From contig JACPVC010000067.1 in the NCBI GenBank assembly GCA_016191955.1, forward strand, positions 1 to 32,318: DNA of 32,318 nucleotides, in the 5' to 3' direction. Shown here one piece after another: positions 8,658 through 17,213 of this stretch; the first letter of the stretch is position 1, and every line of letters begins with the position of its first letter. The DNA comes from Chloroflexota bacterium. GTDB lineage: Bacteria > Chloroflexota > Anaerolineae > Anaerolineales > Villigracilaceae. The notes under the pieces were generated by a model, which was not told the origin of the DNA, searched no databases, and saw only the letters and a list, made by a program, of their open reading frames with translations. The translations under genes and the position numbers were made by a program.

Positions 8658-9500
8658 ATGAAGAACAATTTCCTCTTTTTATCAACGATCCTTTTTGTCA
8701 CCATGCTCGCTTGCTCACTTACCGGCACGCCCGCGCCGAACGTATCCGTCCCGCCTGCGAGCACGGAAGCTCAGGCTGTTGTGCCAACCTTCACGCCCAT
8801 CCCTAGTTTCACGCCCGAAGCACCGACGGCTGCGGCGGCGTTAAGCTCCGGGTTGACGATGCAATCGTCGCCGGTGGAAGAGGCGGGGGCGGAACCGCCC
8901 TACACCATCAAAGCTCAGGTCCCATACCTGCAAGGCTCCGATGATGTGCGAGTCCAGAACTTCAACACCTATCTCAAACAGATCGTCCAGAACGAGATCG
9001 ACGGATTCAAGATCAACACGCTTGCCTTTGCCACCACCCCGCCGCTCGTGAACGGAAGTTCACTGGAAATCCAATACAGCGTCCTCGGTCAGCGCGGCGA
9101 TATTTGGAGCATTCAGTTCCTGGTCTATTTCTATGCCGATGGTGCGGCGCACCCCGGACATTACAGCATATCGGTCAATTACGATCTCGCGAACGGACGG
9201 GAATTAAATCTTGACGAACTCTTCCTGCCCGGCGTCGATTATCTAACCGTCATTGCAGACCTATGCAAAGCCGAACTCGCGACGCGCGACATCGGTTTCG
9301 AGAGCTTCTCTGGTGGGGCTGACCCGCTGCCTGAAAACTACCAACGTTGGAATCTCTCCAACGAAGGTTTCCTCGTCATCACCTTCGACGAATATCAAGT
9401 TGCGCCGTATGCTGTTGGTCCGCAGACGGTGATGATCCCGTTCTCTGCCCTGCAAAGCATAATTGACCCAAACGGCGTCATAGCTTTGTTCGCGCAATAA
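8658..9500 (+). CDS. Lipoprotein with DUF3298/RsiV-PdaC-like domain
   Basis: Lipobox FVTMLACSLTG; VQNFNTYLKQIVQNEIDGF...YFYADGAAHPGHYSISVNYDLANGRELNLDELF...FVITFDEYQVAPYAVGPQTVMIPFSAL matches the DUF4163/DUF3298 layout. Confidence 0.75.
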   Translation: MKNNFLFLSTILFVTMLACSLTGTPAPNVSVPPASTEAQAVVPTFTPIPSFTPEAPTAAAALSSGLTMQSSPVEEAGAEPPYTIKAQVPYLQGSDDVRVQNFNTYLKQIVQNEIDGFKINTLAFATTPPLVNGSSLEIQYSVLGQRGDIWSIQFLVYFYADGAAHPGHYSISVNYDLANGRELNLDELFLPGVDYLTVIADLCKAELATRDIGFESFSGGADPLPENYQRWNLSNEGFLVITFDEYQVAPYAVGPQTVMIPFSALQSIIDPNGVIALFAQ

Positions 9501-9509
9501 GCCGACTGC

Positions 9510-10904
9510 ATGATTACATTTTCCGAATTTTTCAAACTGAATCAGGAGATCATCCTCTTCGTTTACGGGCTGGTCTTCTTCCTGCTCGGCTTTGCCATCA
9601 TCCTGCAAACACGCCGTTCCTCCCAGCTCGACCTGGCGCGCAACTTGCGCTGGCTGGCGGCTTTTGGCATCACGCACGGGATTTACGAATGGGGTGACCT
9701 GTTCATTCCAATTCAAGCAGAATATTTGAGTGAAACGACCGCGCAACTGATGCATTTTTTTCACAAGATTCTGTTGGCAGTATCGTTTCTCTGCCTTTTT
9801 GAATTTGGGATTGCGGTCATCCCATCCAGCAGACGCTCGCGTTGGCTTCATAAGGAAACAGTTCTCGTATTTGTAGTTTGGGTCACTTTTGCATTTATTA
9901 TTTTTCCAGGCGATTCCCTGGATTCTGAATGGAGGCGCACAACCAACGCCTTCGCAAGGTACTTCATTGGGCTTCCCGGCGGTCTGCTAGCCGCTTATGG
10001 GTTGCGCGCGCATACCCTTCAACGCATTGCCCCGCTCAATGTGCCCAAGATCGTGCAAATGTTTCGTATTGCCGGAGTCTCCCTGGCGCTATATACATTG
10101 CTTGCCGGTACAACTCCACCTCCCGTCGATTTCTTTCCGGGAAATATTTTAAACACTCAAACATTCGAGGATTTCACAGGCGTGCCACCCATGGTGTTCC
10201 GTTCGTTGTTTGGGGCTGTTGTCGCCCTCACCATCATCCGCGCATTGGAGATCTTCGACCTTGAGACTGAGCGCCGCATCGAGCAATTGGAACAGCAGCA
10301 GATCATCAACGCCGAACACGAACGTCTTGCCCGCGACCTGCACGATGGCGCGATCCAAAAAGTGTATACAGCGGGATTATTAGTCGAGTCTGCGGAACAT
10401 ATCGCCGACCCGGAAAGCGAACTAGGCAAGCGCCTCAAACGCGCCGTGGGCGTGCTCAGCGATTCGATCCTGGACCTACGCCGAAACCTTGCCGAACTAC
10501 ACGCCCACACGCAAACGTCCAGCGAGCCGCTTGCGGTGCTGTTGCATGAGATTGCGGTGAACCCAAACTATAATTCGATGGTGAAGGTGACGGTTCAAAC
10601 CGAACTGCCCGGTGAAAAATCGATGTCTGAAAGGCGGACGGGGCATTTGCTGGCAATCGTCAACGAGGCGATGGCGAACGCCGTCCGCCACGCGAAAGCC
10701 GAGAGTGTGCAGATCCAAGCCAAAGACGGGGGGGAGGCGCTCCGCATCCAAATTCAGGATAACGGCAAAGGGCTGCCATCCGAATTAAAGGATGGGTATG
10801 GGCTGCGAAATATGCGTGACCGCACGCGCCTGCTCAACGGCAAGATCGAATTTGAAAACAACAGGGGCTTGCTTATAACTCTTGAAGTTCCCTGGAAGGA
10901 TTAG
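9510..10904 (+). CDS. Membrane histidine kinase, NarL/LiaS type (HisKA_3)
   Basis: Hydrophobic N-terminal segments; EHERLARDLHDGAIQKVYTAGLL (HisKA_3); NEAMANAVRHAKAESV and DNGKGLPSELKDGYGLRNMRDRTRLLNGKIEF (HATPase). Confidence 0.93.
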   Translation: MITFSEFFKLNQEIILFVYGLVFFLLGFAIILQTRRSSQLDLARNLRWLAAFGITHGIYEWGDLFIPIQAEYLSETTAQLMHFFHKILLAVSFLCLFEFGIAVIPSSRRSRWLHKETVLVFVVWVTFAFIIFPGDSLDSEWRRTTNAFARYFIGLPGGLLAAYGLRAHTLQRIAPLNVPKIVQMFRIAGVSLALYTLLAGTTPPPVDFFPGNILNTQTFEDFTGVPPMVFRSLFGAVVALTIIRALEIFDLETERRIEQLEQQQIINAEHERLARDLHDGAIQKVYTAGLLVESAEHIADPESELGKRLKRAVGVLSDSILDLRRNLAELHAHTQTSSEPLAVLLHEIAVNPNYNSMVKVTVQTELPGEKSMSERRTGHLLAIVNEAMANAVRHAKAESVQIQAKDGGEALRIQIQDNGKGLPSELKDGYGLRNMRDRTRLLNGKIEFENNRGLLITLEVPWKD

Positions 10905-11567
10905 ATGACCAAGACCCGCATTCTTTTAGTGGACGACCATGATATTGTCCGCCTTGGGTTGATGACGCTGCTCAACGACCAGCCGGATATGGAAGTGATC
11001 GGCGAAGCCAGCACCGCCGCCGAAGCCGTGCGCGCCGTGGAGTCGCTTTCGCCGGATGTGGTGTTGATGGATATTCGCCTGCCGGGCGAGGGCGGCATTG
11101 AAGCCACGCGTCAGGTCACGGCTGGGTTTCCAAAGGTCAAGGTGGTGATGCTCACTTCCTTCGCGGACGATGAACTCGTGATGCGCGCGATCAATGCAGG
11201 GGCGGTTGGGTATGTGCTGAAACAAGTCGGGAATGAAGAGCTGATTCGCGCGGTCCAGGCTGCGGCTAGGGGCGAAGCGCTGCTCGATCCATCGACCACG
11301 GCGCGGCTGCTGTCGCGAGTCCGTGAGGCGGAGAGGAAAGCGAAGGAGGATGCCTTCCGCGAATTATCAGACCGTGAAATGGATGTGTTGATGCATCTCG
11401 CGAAGGGCAAGACGAATGCCGAGATCGGCAAGCTGTTGAATTTGAGTGAAAAGACGGTGGGGAATTATGTGAGTAATATGCTGGAGAAATTGCATCTGAG
11501 CAATCGCATCGAGCTGGCGGCGTATGCGTACGAACATCATTTATTTGAAAGGGTGGGGCGGGAGTGA
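10905..11567 (+). CDS. NarL/LuxR-family response regulator
   Basis: Receiver ILLVDDHDIVRLGLMTLL...DVVLMDIRLPGEGGIEA; HTH ELSDREMDVLMHLAKGKTNAEIGKLLNLSEKTVGNYVSNMLEKL. Starts one base after the kinase stop. Confidence 0.95.
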   Translation: MTKTRILLVDDHDIVRLGLMTLLNDQPDMEVIGEASTAAEAVRAVESLSPDVVLMDIRLPGEGGIEATRQVTAGFPKVKVVMLTSFADDELVMRAINAGAVGYVLKQVGNEELIRAVQAAARGEALLDPSTTARLLSRVREAERKAKEDAFRELSDREMDVLMHLAKGKTNAEIGKLLNLSEKTVGNYVSNMLEKLHLSNRIELAAYAYEHHLFERVGRE

Positions 11568-11577
11568 TATGAAAAAT

Positions 11578-11665
11578 GTGCGTCGCACCATCATTAATGA
11601 GATTCGTTCAACCCGTAGATTCGTCTACTTAAGAAGATAAATATTACCCGTCTGGTGCGACGCAC
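11578..11665. repeat. Inverted repeat of palindromic GGTGCGWCGCACC units
   Basis: GTGCGTCGCACCA (11578-11590) and TGGTGCGACGCAC (11653-11665) are reverse complements; each is itself nearly palindromic. Confidence 0.6.
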
Positions 11666-11693
11666 CCTACCGTATGAGACCGGAATAAAAATG

Positions 11694-11727
11694 AAGTAGC
11701 GCAAGATGTCATCTTGCGCTACTTTTT
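11694..11727. terminator. Terminator between convergent genes
   Basis: AGTAGCGCAAGATG-ACATCTTGCGCTACT type inverted repeat followed by TTTTT. Confidence 0.8.
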
Positions 11728-11748
11728 CAAGGAGAAGAACGTTACGAA

Positions 11749-12930
11749 TTAGCGGGGCATGAAGACCATGCTGGAGACGCCGTATTGGAAAGCGTGGCGT
11801 ACCTGTGCGTTTTCGAAGATCGCAAGCCCGAAGAAGTACTGGGCGGTCAGGTCATCGAACTGCACATCGGTTTCGGAGCCGGTGACGAGTGCGCGGCTGA
11901 ATTCGAGGGTCCACTTGCCGTCTGCCCATACCCATCCGGCAGAGATCTGACCGCGGTCGCCGACGATCTCAGACTTGATGATGGCGGGGATGATGGTGCC
12001 CGCAGGCATGGCATCGAGTTCTTCCTTGGTTACGGCAACTTTTTCGCTGTCGAGGATGAAGCCGGGGAAACCGGTGGTCGTATCGATGCTCGGGGAGGTG
12101 AAACCGGGCATGGATTTATCGGCGACGGTCTTGGTCGAGTCGGCGGGGTCGGGCATGCTGGCGAAGTTATCGGCATAACCGCCGGAGTCCTTCGCATCGC
12201 TGTGGCGACCAGCTTCGATGGTCTTGGCTTGAGCTTCAGGCGAGGAAGTATCGAGGGTCGTCCAGTCGAGATATTGATCGTCGATCTGGTTCAGGTTGCG
12301 GACGGATTTCCAGTGCCAGATGTCGCCGAATTCGCCTTCGGTTTCAGTATACTTGTTGCCGTAAGGCTTCAGGTCAGGATTCTCGCCGTCATGGCAAGCC
12401 ACTGCACAACCTTTTTCGTTGAAGTTGGCAATGCTGTTGTTGATGTTCCAGATCATGGCGAACTTGTCTTCGTAGTTCAGGTTGTTGTCGCCGCCTTTGT
12501 CGTTCGGGTCCTTGTCCTGTTTCCAGGTGCCATCTTCCTGTTTGACCCAGGGATAGCGATACCAGGATTGGGTGGGGTCTTCGTAGCTGAGGACGAAGTA
12601 AACGGTATCTTCGGTGTACACGGCTTTGAGTTCAGCAGTGGTTTCGAAGTTATTGAAACCGTTGGCAACTTCGATCTCGATTGCTTCGGCATTCGCCCAA
12701 GCAGCATCATCCGCCACGCCATCGAGCGTCGGGGCGGTATCTACGGGGTAGGCAACCAACGCGCCCTTGGGTCCTTCAAAGGCAGGCATGGGTTCAGCGG
12801 TCGGCGCCTCGGTGGCGGCTTCGGTCGCAACAGGTTCGACAACCGGGGCTTCCGTGGCGGGGGTGCCACAGGCGGAAAGGACCAGCGACGCAAGCACGAA
12901 CAATGAAATTACGAGCAGTAGCTTTTTCAT
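11749..12930 (-). CDS. Lipoprotein with ethylbenzene dehydrogenase-type heme-binding domain
   Basis: Lipobox LVLSACGTP; APTLDGVADDAAWANAEAIEIEV, AVYTEDTVYFVLSYEDPTQSW, GCAVACHDGEN (CX3CH), DIWHWKSVRNLNQIDDQYLD. Confidence 0.78.
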   Translation of the reverse strand: MKKLLLVISLFVLASLVLSACGTPATEAPVVEPVATEAATEAPTAEPMPAFEGPKGALVAYPVDTAPTLDGVADDAAWANAEAIEIEVANGFNNFETTAELKAVYTEDTVYFVLSYEDPTQSWYRYPWVKQEDGTWKQDKDPNDKGGDNNLNYEDKFAMIWNINNSIANFNEKGCAVACHDGENPDLKPYGNKYTETEGEFGDIWHWKSVRNLNQIDDQYLDWTTLDTSSPEAQAKTIEAGRHSDAKDSGGYADNFASMPDPADSTKTVADKSMPGFTSPSIDTTTGFPGFILDSEKVAVTKEELDAMPAGTIIPAIIKSEIVGDRGQISAGWVWADGKWTLEFSRALVTGSETDVQFDDLTAQYFFGLAIFENAQVRHAFQYGVSSMVFMPR

Positions 12931-13177
12931 ACAGACTCCTTATATATTGAATTTGCCGTAAAAGAGAGAGGAGCGCCCAATGATTAGTAACTTTATTACA
13001 TTCAAATCCTATGGGTTAGTACTGAAACACATCTAATTTGAGCATAAATGTCATATATAGCCTGAAGTTCAGGCACTGGCTTCATCACCAAGTACTCATC
13101 ATCATTTAAGTTTATTGTATAAAGGTTGTGGACAATCGGTCAGAGGCATTCTCCCCTGATTTGGTAGGGGAAGTTCG

Positions 13178-13293
13178 GCATGGTCTTTTTACGGCGGGCA
13201 TAGTTTGCTCTCTGCGCCGGGGACGGCGGCTTGAGCTTGAACCGCCGATAACCTTTGCTTGCACATGTTTAGCATGGTCTTTTTACAGCGGGC
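13178..13293. repeat. Direct-repeat-flanked block upstream of chrB-like gene
   Basis: GCATGGTCTTTTTACGGCGGGC at 13178-13199 repeats with one mismatch at 13272-13293. Confidence 0.65.
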
Positions 13294-13337
13294 TGGCATA
13301 TAATTCACAAGCAACGATCCCGAAAAGGAGAAATACC

Positions 13338-13775
13338 ATGATATGGATCACACGCTCTCACGTTCACGTTGACCGGGTCGCCTGCCCGTGGCTCATCACC
13401 CGCTTCGTCGATAACGAAGCGGAGTTTTTATTCGTCCCCGCCAACCAGATCGAAAAAGTTGCAAAAGAGACCGGCGCCATTCCCTTCGATGCGCCCGGAG
13501 TCGAACTGGGTCATGTGGATGGACGCTGTTCCTTCGAGTCCATCATCGTCAAATACGGTTTGAAGGAACCCGGGCTTTTACGTCTGGCAAAGATCGTCCA
13601 TGCGGCGGATGTGGTGGAGGATATTGACAGCGATCCCATCGCGCGCGGGCTTGAAGCGATTGCATCCGGCTACAGCCTGCGCTTCCCTGAAGATATGGAA
13701 AACCTTGAGCATCAATTCGAAGTGTACGATGCGCTATATGCCTGGTGCAGATTGGATGTAGCGAGAACAAAATGA
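13338..13775 (+). CDS. ChrB C-terminal domain protein (chromate resistance-like)
   Basis: MIWITRSHVHVDRVACPWLITRFVDNEAEFLFVP...PFDAPGVELGHVDGRCSFESIIVKYGL...HAADVVEDI typical of ChrB_C; AAGGAG ribosome-binding site before ATG 13338. Confidence 0.85.
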   Translation: MIWITRSHVHVDRVACPWLITRFVDNEAEFLFVPANQIEKVAKETGAIPFDAPGVELGHVDGRCSFESIIVKYGLKEPGLLRLAKIVHAADVVEDIDSDPIARGLEAIASGYSLRFPEDMENLEHQFEVYDALYAWCRLDVARTK

Positions 13776-14986
13776 CCCTTACGCTCGACGTCCCCCTGCT
13801 TTTCACCACGCGCATCATCCGCATGTTCTGTTACGGGTTCCTATCCGTCGTCCTTGTGTTGTATCTTTCCGAGGCGGGTCTGACCGAACAACAAGCAGGC
13901 TTGCTTTTCACCTTCACCCTAGCCGGGGATGCAGGTATTTCGCTCTGGCTCACCACCCATGCCGACGGCTTCGGGCGCAAGCGCACACTTATCATCGGCG
14001 CGTTACTTATGCTCGGCGCAGGCATCGTTTTTCTGCTCACCAACAATCTCATCATCCTGATTCTCGCCGCGGTTGTCGGTGTCATCAGCCCGAGCGGAAA
14101 TGAGATCGGTCCCTTCCTCTCGGTGGAGCAGGCAGGGCTGAGTCAACTCTTGCCGAATAATTTACGCACCAAAGTCTTCGCCTGGTACAACCTCGCCGGT
14201 TCCTTCTCCACTGCCATCGGCGCGCTGATGGGCGGCTGGCTGGCTCAGTTGCTGCAAACAGCCGGCTGGTCTGCATTGGATGCGTATCGTTACATCCTGA
14301 CGGGCTATGCGGTCGGGGGCTTGCTGATTGCGATCCTCTTTTTGCAAATCTCCCCCGCCATTGAGGCGCGCAATGAAGCCACTGAAAAGAAAAAGATTCT
14401 GGGCTTGCATGAATCGCGCAAGGTTGTCTTCAAACTCTCCGCCTTCTTTGCGCTCGACGCCTTTGCGGGCGGTCTCATCGTGCAGAGCATGATCGCCTAC
14501 TGGTTCCACGTCAAATTCGGCGTGGACACGGGCATTCTCGGCAGCATCTTCTTCGGCGCGAACATCCTCGCGGGTATCTCGTCGCTGCTCGCCGTCAAAG
14601 TCGCAGAAAAGATCGGGCTGGTCAACACGATGGTCTTCACCCACATCCCCTCCAACATCCTTTTGATCCTCGTGCCGCTGATGCCTTCCCTGCCCCTCGC
14701 CATCGGGACTCTGCTCCTGCGCTTTAGCATCTCTCAAATGGACGTGCCCACGCGTCAATCCTACACGATGGCTGTTGTGGCTCCAGACGAACGGTCCGCC
14801 GCCTCAGGCGTGACCGCTATCGCGCGTTCAGTCGGCGCTTCCCTTTCCCCTGCGCTCACCGGCATCTTCTTCAGCATCCCCGCCCTGTTCAGCGCTCCCT
14901 TCTTCATTTGCGGCGGGTTGAAGATCGTATATGATTTGCTGCTCTGGCGCGAGTTCAGCGCCGTCAAACCGCCGGAAGAGAAATAA
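13772..14986 (+). CDS. MFS transporter
   Basis: Polytopic, MFS layout (LWLTTHADGFGRKRTLIIGALLM). ATGA overlap with the upstream gene's stop. Confidence 0.88.
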   Translation: MTLTLDVPLLFTTRIIRMFCYGFLSVVLVLYLSEAGLTEQQAGLLFTFTLAGDAGISLWLTTHADGFGRKRTLIIGALLMLGAGIVFLLTNNLIILILAAVVGVISPSGNEIGPFLSVEQAGLSQLLPNNLRTKVFAWYNLAGSFSTAIGALMGGWLAQLLQTAGWSALDAYRYILTGYAVGGLLIAILFLQISPAIEARNEATEKKKILGLHESRKVVFKLSAFFALDAFAGGLIVQSMIAYWFHVKFGVDTGILGSIFFGANILAGISSLLAVKVAEKIGLVNTMVFTHIPSNILLILVPLMPSLPLAIGTLLLRFSISQMDVPTRQSYTMAVVAPDERSAASGVTAIARSVGASLSPALTGIFFSIPALFSAPFFICGGLKIVYDLLLWREFSAVKPPEEK

Positions 14987-14991
14987 CATAG

Positions 14992-15244
14992 GACTTACGC
15001 AAAACCATAGTGTGCAAGCAAAACATGTCAGGTAATATGCTCCCAGCGCCGTCCTCGGCGCGGGATTTCCCTCATAAAACGCCGCCGAGGACGGCCGGCG
15101 GCTTGAGCAGAGATGCTGACAACCTTTGCTTGCACACAAACCCTACGAACAAGCCACGAATTTCGCGAATTCACGCGAATTGTTTAAAAATTCGTGACAA
15201 TTCGCGTAATTCGCGGCAAAAGATTTTGAACCGCGTAAGTCCTA
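14992..15244. repeat. MITE-like element with terminal inverted repeats
   Basis: TAGGACTTACGC at about 14991-15001 and GCGTAAGTCCTA at about 15233-15244 are inverted. The interior holds a large hairpin (GTGTGCAAGCAAA...TTTGCTTGCACAC; GCCGTCCTCGGCG...CGCCGAGGACGGC) and no long ORF. Confidence 0.65.
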
Positions 15245-15250
15245 AATATT

Positions 15251-15318
15251 AACCGCGAAGCCCGCTAAGAACGCGAAGGGAACCAAAAAAACTTGGCGAC
15301 CTTAGCGCGCTTGGCGGT
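15251..15318. repeat. Palindromic intergenic repeat
   Basis: ACCGCGAAGCCCGCTAAGAACGCGAAG versus CTTGGCGACCTTAGCGCGCTTGGCGGT, imperfect inverted arms of about 27 nt. Confidence 0.6.
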
Positions 15319-15336
15319 AGAAAAGGAATTAAAACC

Positions 15337-15660
15337 ATGTACACTGCACCGAAATCACAAGTATTGCATCTCGCCGAAATGGTCAACTATCAGGAAGGCT
15401 CTGTCGTCAGCCGCCAAGTTACGAAGGAAGAGGCGGGTAACGTTACCCTGTTCGCCTTCGATGCCGAACAGGGCTTGAGCGAACACAAAGCCCCCTTCGA
15501 TGCTCTCGTCCATATCCTTGAAGGCGAAGCGGAAGTGACCATCTCCGGCATGCCGTATCGATTATCCGCCGGCGATGCCATCATCATGCCTGCCAATGAA
15601 CCGCACGCGCTCAAAGCCATTCAAAAATTCAAGATGCTGTTGACGATGATTCGTGCATAA
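15337..15660 (+). CDS. Cupin domain protein
   Basis: LFAFDAEQGLSEHKAPFDALVHILEGEAEVTISGMPYRLSAGDAIIMPANEPHALKAIQKFKMLLTMI. Confidence 0.9.
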   Translation: MYTAPKSQVLHLAEMVNYQEGSVVSRQVTKEEAGNVTLFAFDAEQGLSEHKAPFDALVHILEGEAEVTISGMPYRLSAGDAIIMPANEPHALKAIQKFKMLLTMIRA

Positions 15661-15681
15661 CTTCATCCTCTCAAATAAAAA

Positions 15682-15715
15682 GAAGACGGCATGTCCGTCT
15701 TCTTTTTATCTTGAT
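15682..15715. terminator. Intrinsic terminator between cupin and radical SAM gene
   Basis: AAGAAGACGGCATGTCCGTCTTCTTTTT hairpin. Confidence 0.8.
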
Positions 15716-15720
15716 CATCT

Positions 15721-17169
15721 TTACAACTTCACAACCACTTCAGGGTCGTCTTGATATTTCAATAATCGCAGCCCCTCAAGGCGCACGGCTTCGGGGAATA
15801 AAGCCTTATAAATATTGCAATTCGGCGATTTGACGTCATACCGCCCAGTCGCACGGTGGGTAGTCAATGGACAGCCCCCAGCGCACCAATGTTTCCATTC
15901 GCAGGTTTTGCAACCTTCTTTTTCCAAGACAGGCAGGTTTTGGATCCCAATCTGGTCGGCTCGAATCAGCGCCAACGGATCAGCCGCATGCACGTCGGTA
16001 ACTGGTTTACGAATCTGCATCTGGCACTTGGCAACCTGCCCGTTCTGGTCGAAGACGAGATAGTTTTGCCCGACCCCGCAGGTATGGGTGTGGGATGCGG
16101 TCAAATTAGAGCGGTCTACGACTCCGCCGAGGAAACTGCGGCGTGGAGGGTTTTGTTCGATGACCTTAAATGCCGCCAGCATTCCATTGATGATCTTCTT
16201 TTCATCCAATTGCATGTCTTCGTGCGAAGCGGAGAGTTCATTCTCGCGATAGAAATTCAGGCTGAAGGGCATGTCCCTTTCCAAAATCCACGCCATTACC
16301 TGCGGCAAACCTTCTGCGGTACGACTGCTGACCGTCACTGAAATGCTGGGGACGAGTCCATGCGCAAGCGCCAGGTCCACGGCTTCTGACACATCGGCAA
16401 ATGTCCCGCGTCCGCCTGCGTAGGGACGGTGACTATCGTGATATTGCCCCAATCCATCCAGCGAGATCATCAGGCGCAAGCCAAGCGACTTCAACGTCTC
16501 GATCATCTCAGCAGTTAACAACGTTCCGTTGCTTAGTACAACGCCTTCCAACTCAATTCCATTTGCTTCCGAAAGTTGCCCGGCATAAGTATATAACTCT
16601 TCGATCAACGAGAAGCGCAAAAGCGGTTCCCCGCCCGCGTATTTAAGTTTCACTTGTTTGAAGCCATTTGCCAATGCCGAGCGGAAAATAGCATCCACTG
16701 CCGCCCGCCCGGTCTCTGAAGACATATCCTCGCGGACGTGGGGAAGGTAGCAATATGAACAGCGCAGGTTGCAGCGGTCCGTGAGGTGGAGCCAGGCACT
16801 TAGACTTGCAAAGAATGGAAATGATTCCGCTTTTTGCATATCATTTTCCACTGCCAAGAATCCTAGGTCAATCATTTTTTTGACAACTTCTTTATCCTCC
16901 TGGGGAGTAATATGTCTTGAATTAGAAAATGAGTTTAGGATGTTCCAACCCGTTGATGTCAAGATGGCTAGACCATTTCCAAGTTGGGGATTAAAAACCA
17001 ATTTATAGCCCGAGTAAATCTCCTGATAATCCAACTTCAAAGCTCTTATTAGAACACCTTGGAGAATCTGATTCTCAGGAACAAACGCGATCTTTGTTGA
17101 ACAGGCACAATCATTTTCTTCAAGTCTCAGATTCTGGGGCACGAGGATTTTCACTTTACGTGTTTTCAT
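15721..17169 (-). CDS. Radical SAM/SPASM peptide-maturase-like protein
   Basis: CX3CX2C motif (CNLRCSYCYLP), KYAGGEPLLRFSLIEEL, and C-terminal SPASM cysteines (CGVGQNYLVFDQNGQVAKCQM...CKTCEWKHWCAGGCPLTTHRATG...SPNC). The N-terminal region looks PqqD/RRE-like. Confidence 0.88.
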   Translation of the reverse strand: MKTRKVKILVPQNLRLEENDCACSTKIAFVPENQILQGVLIRALKLDYQEIYSGYKLVFNPQLGNGLAILTSTGWNILNSFSNSRHITPQEDKEVVKKMIDLGFLAVENDMQKAESFPFFASLSAWLHLTDRCNLRCSYCYLPHVREDMSSETGRAAVDAIFRSALANGFKQVKLKYAGGEPLLRFSLIEELYTYAGQLSEANGIELEGVVLSNGTLLTAEMIETLKSLGLRLMISLDGLGQYHDSHRPYAGGRGTFADVSEAVDLALAHGLVPSISVTVSSRTAEGLPQVMAWILERDMPFSLNFYRENELSASHEDMQLDEKKIINGMLAAFKVIEQNPPRRSFLGGVVDRSNLTASHTHTCGVGQNYLVFDQNGQVAKCQMQIRKPVTDVHAADPLALIRADQIGIQNLPVLEKEGCKTCEWKHWCAGGCPLTTHRATGRYDVKSPNCNIYKALFPEAVRLEGLRLLKYQDDPEVVVKL

Positions 17170-17213
17170 TACATCACCATATTGGATCCTTTTCAGTGTA
17201 ACTTCACAGAAAA

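Noticed and set aside
11785-12906. 373-aa plus-strand ORF
   Set aside because: Antisense to the heme-binding lipoprotein; low-complexity G/V/F-rich translation typical of mirrored coding sequence.
14162-14758. 198-aa minus-strand ORF
   Set aside because: Antisense to the MFS gene; composition artefact.
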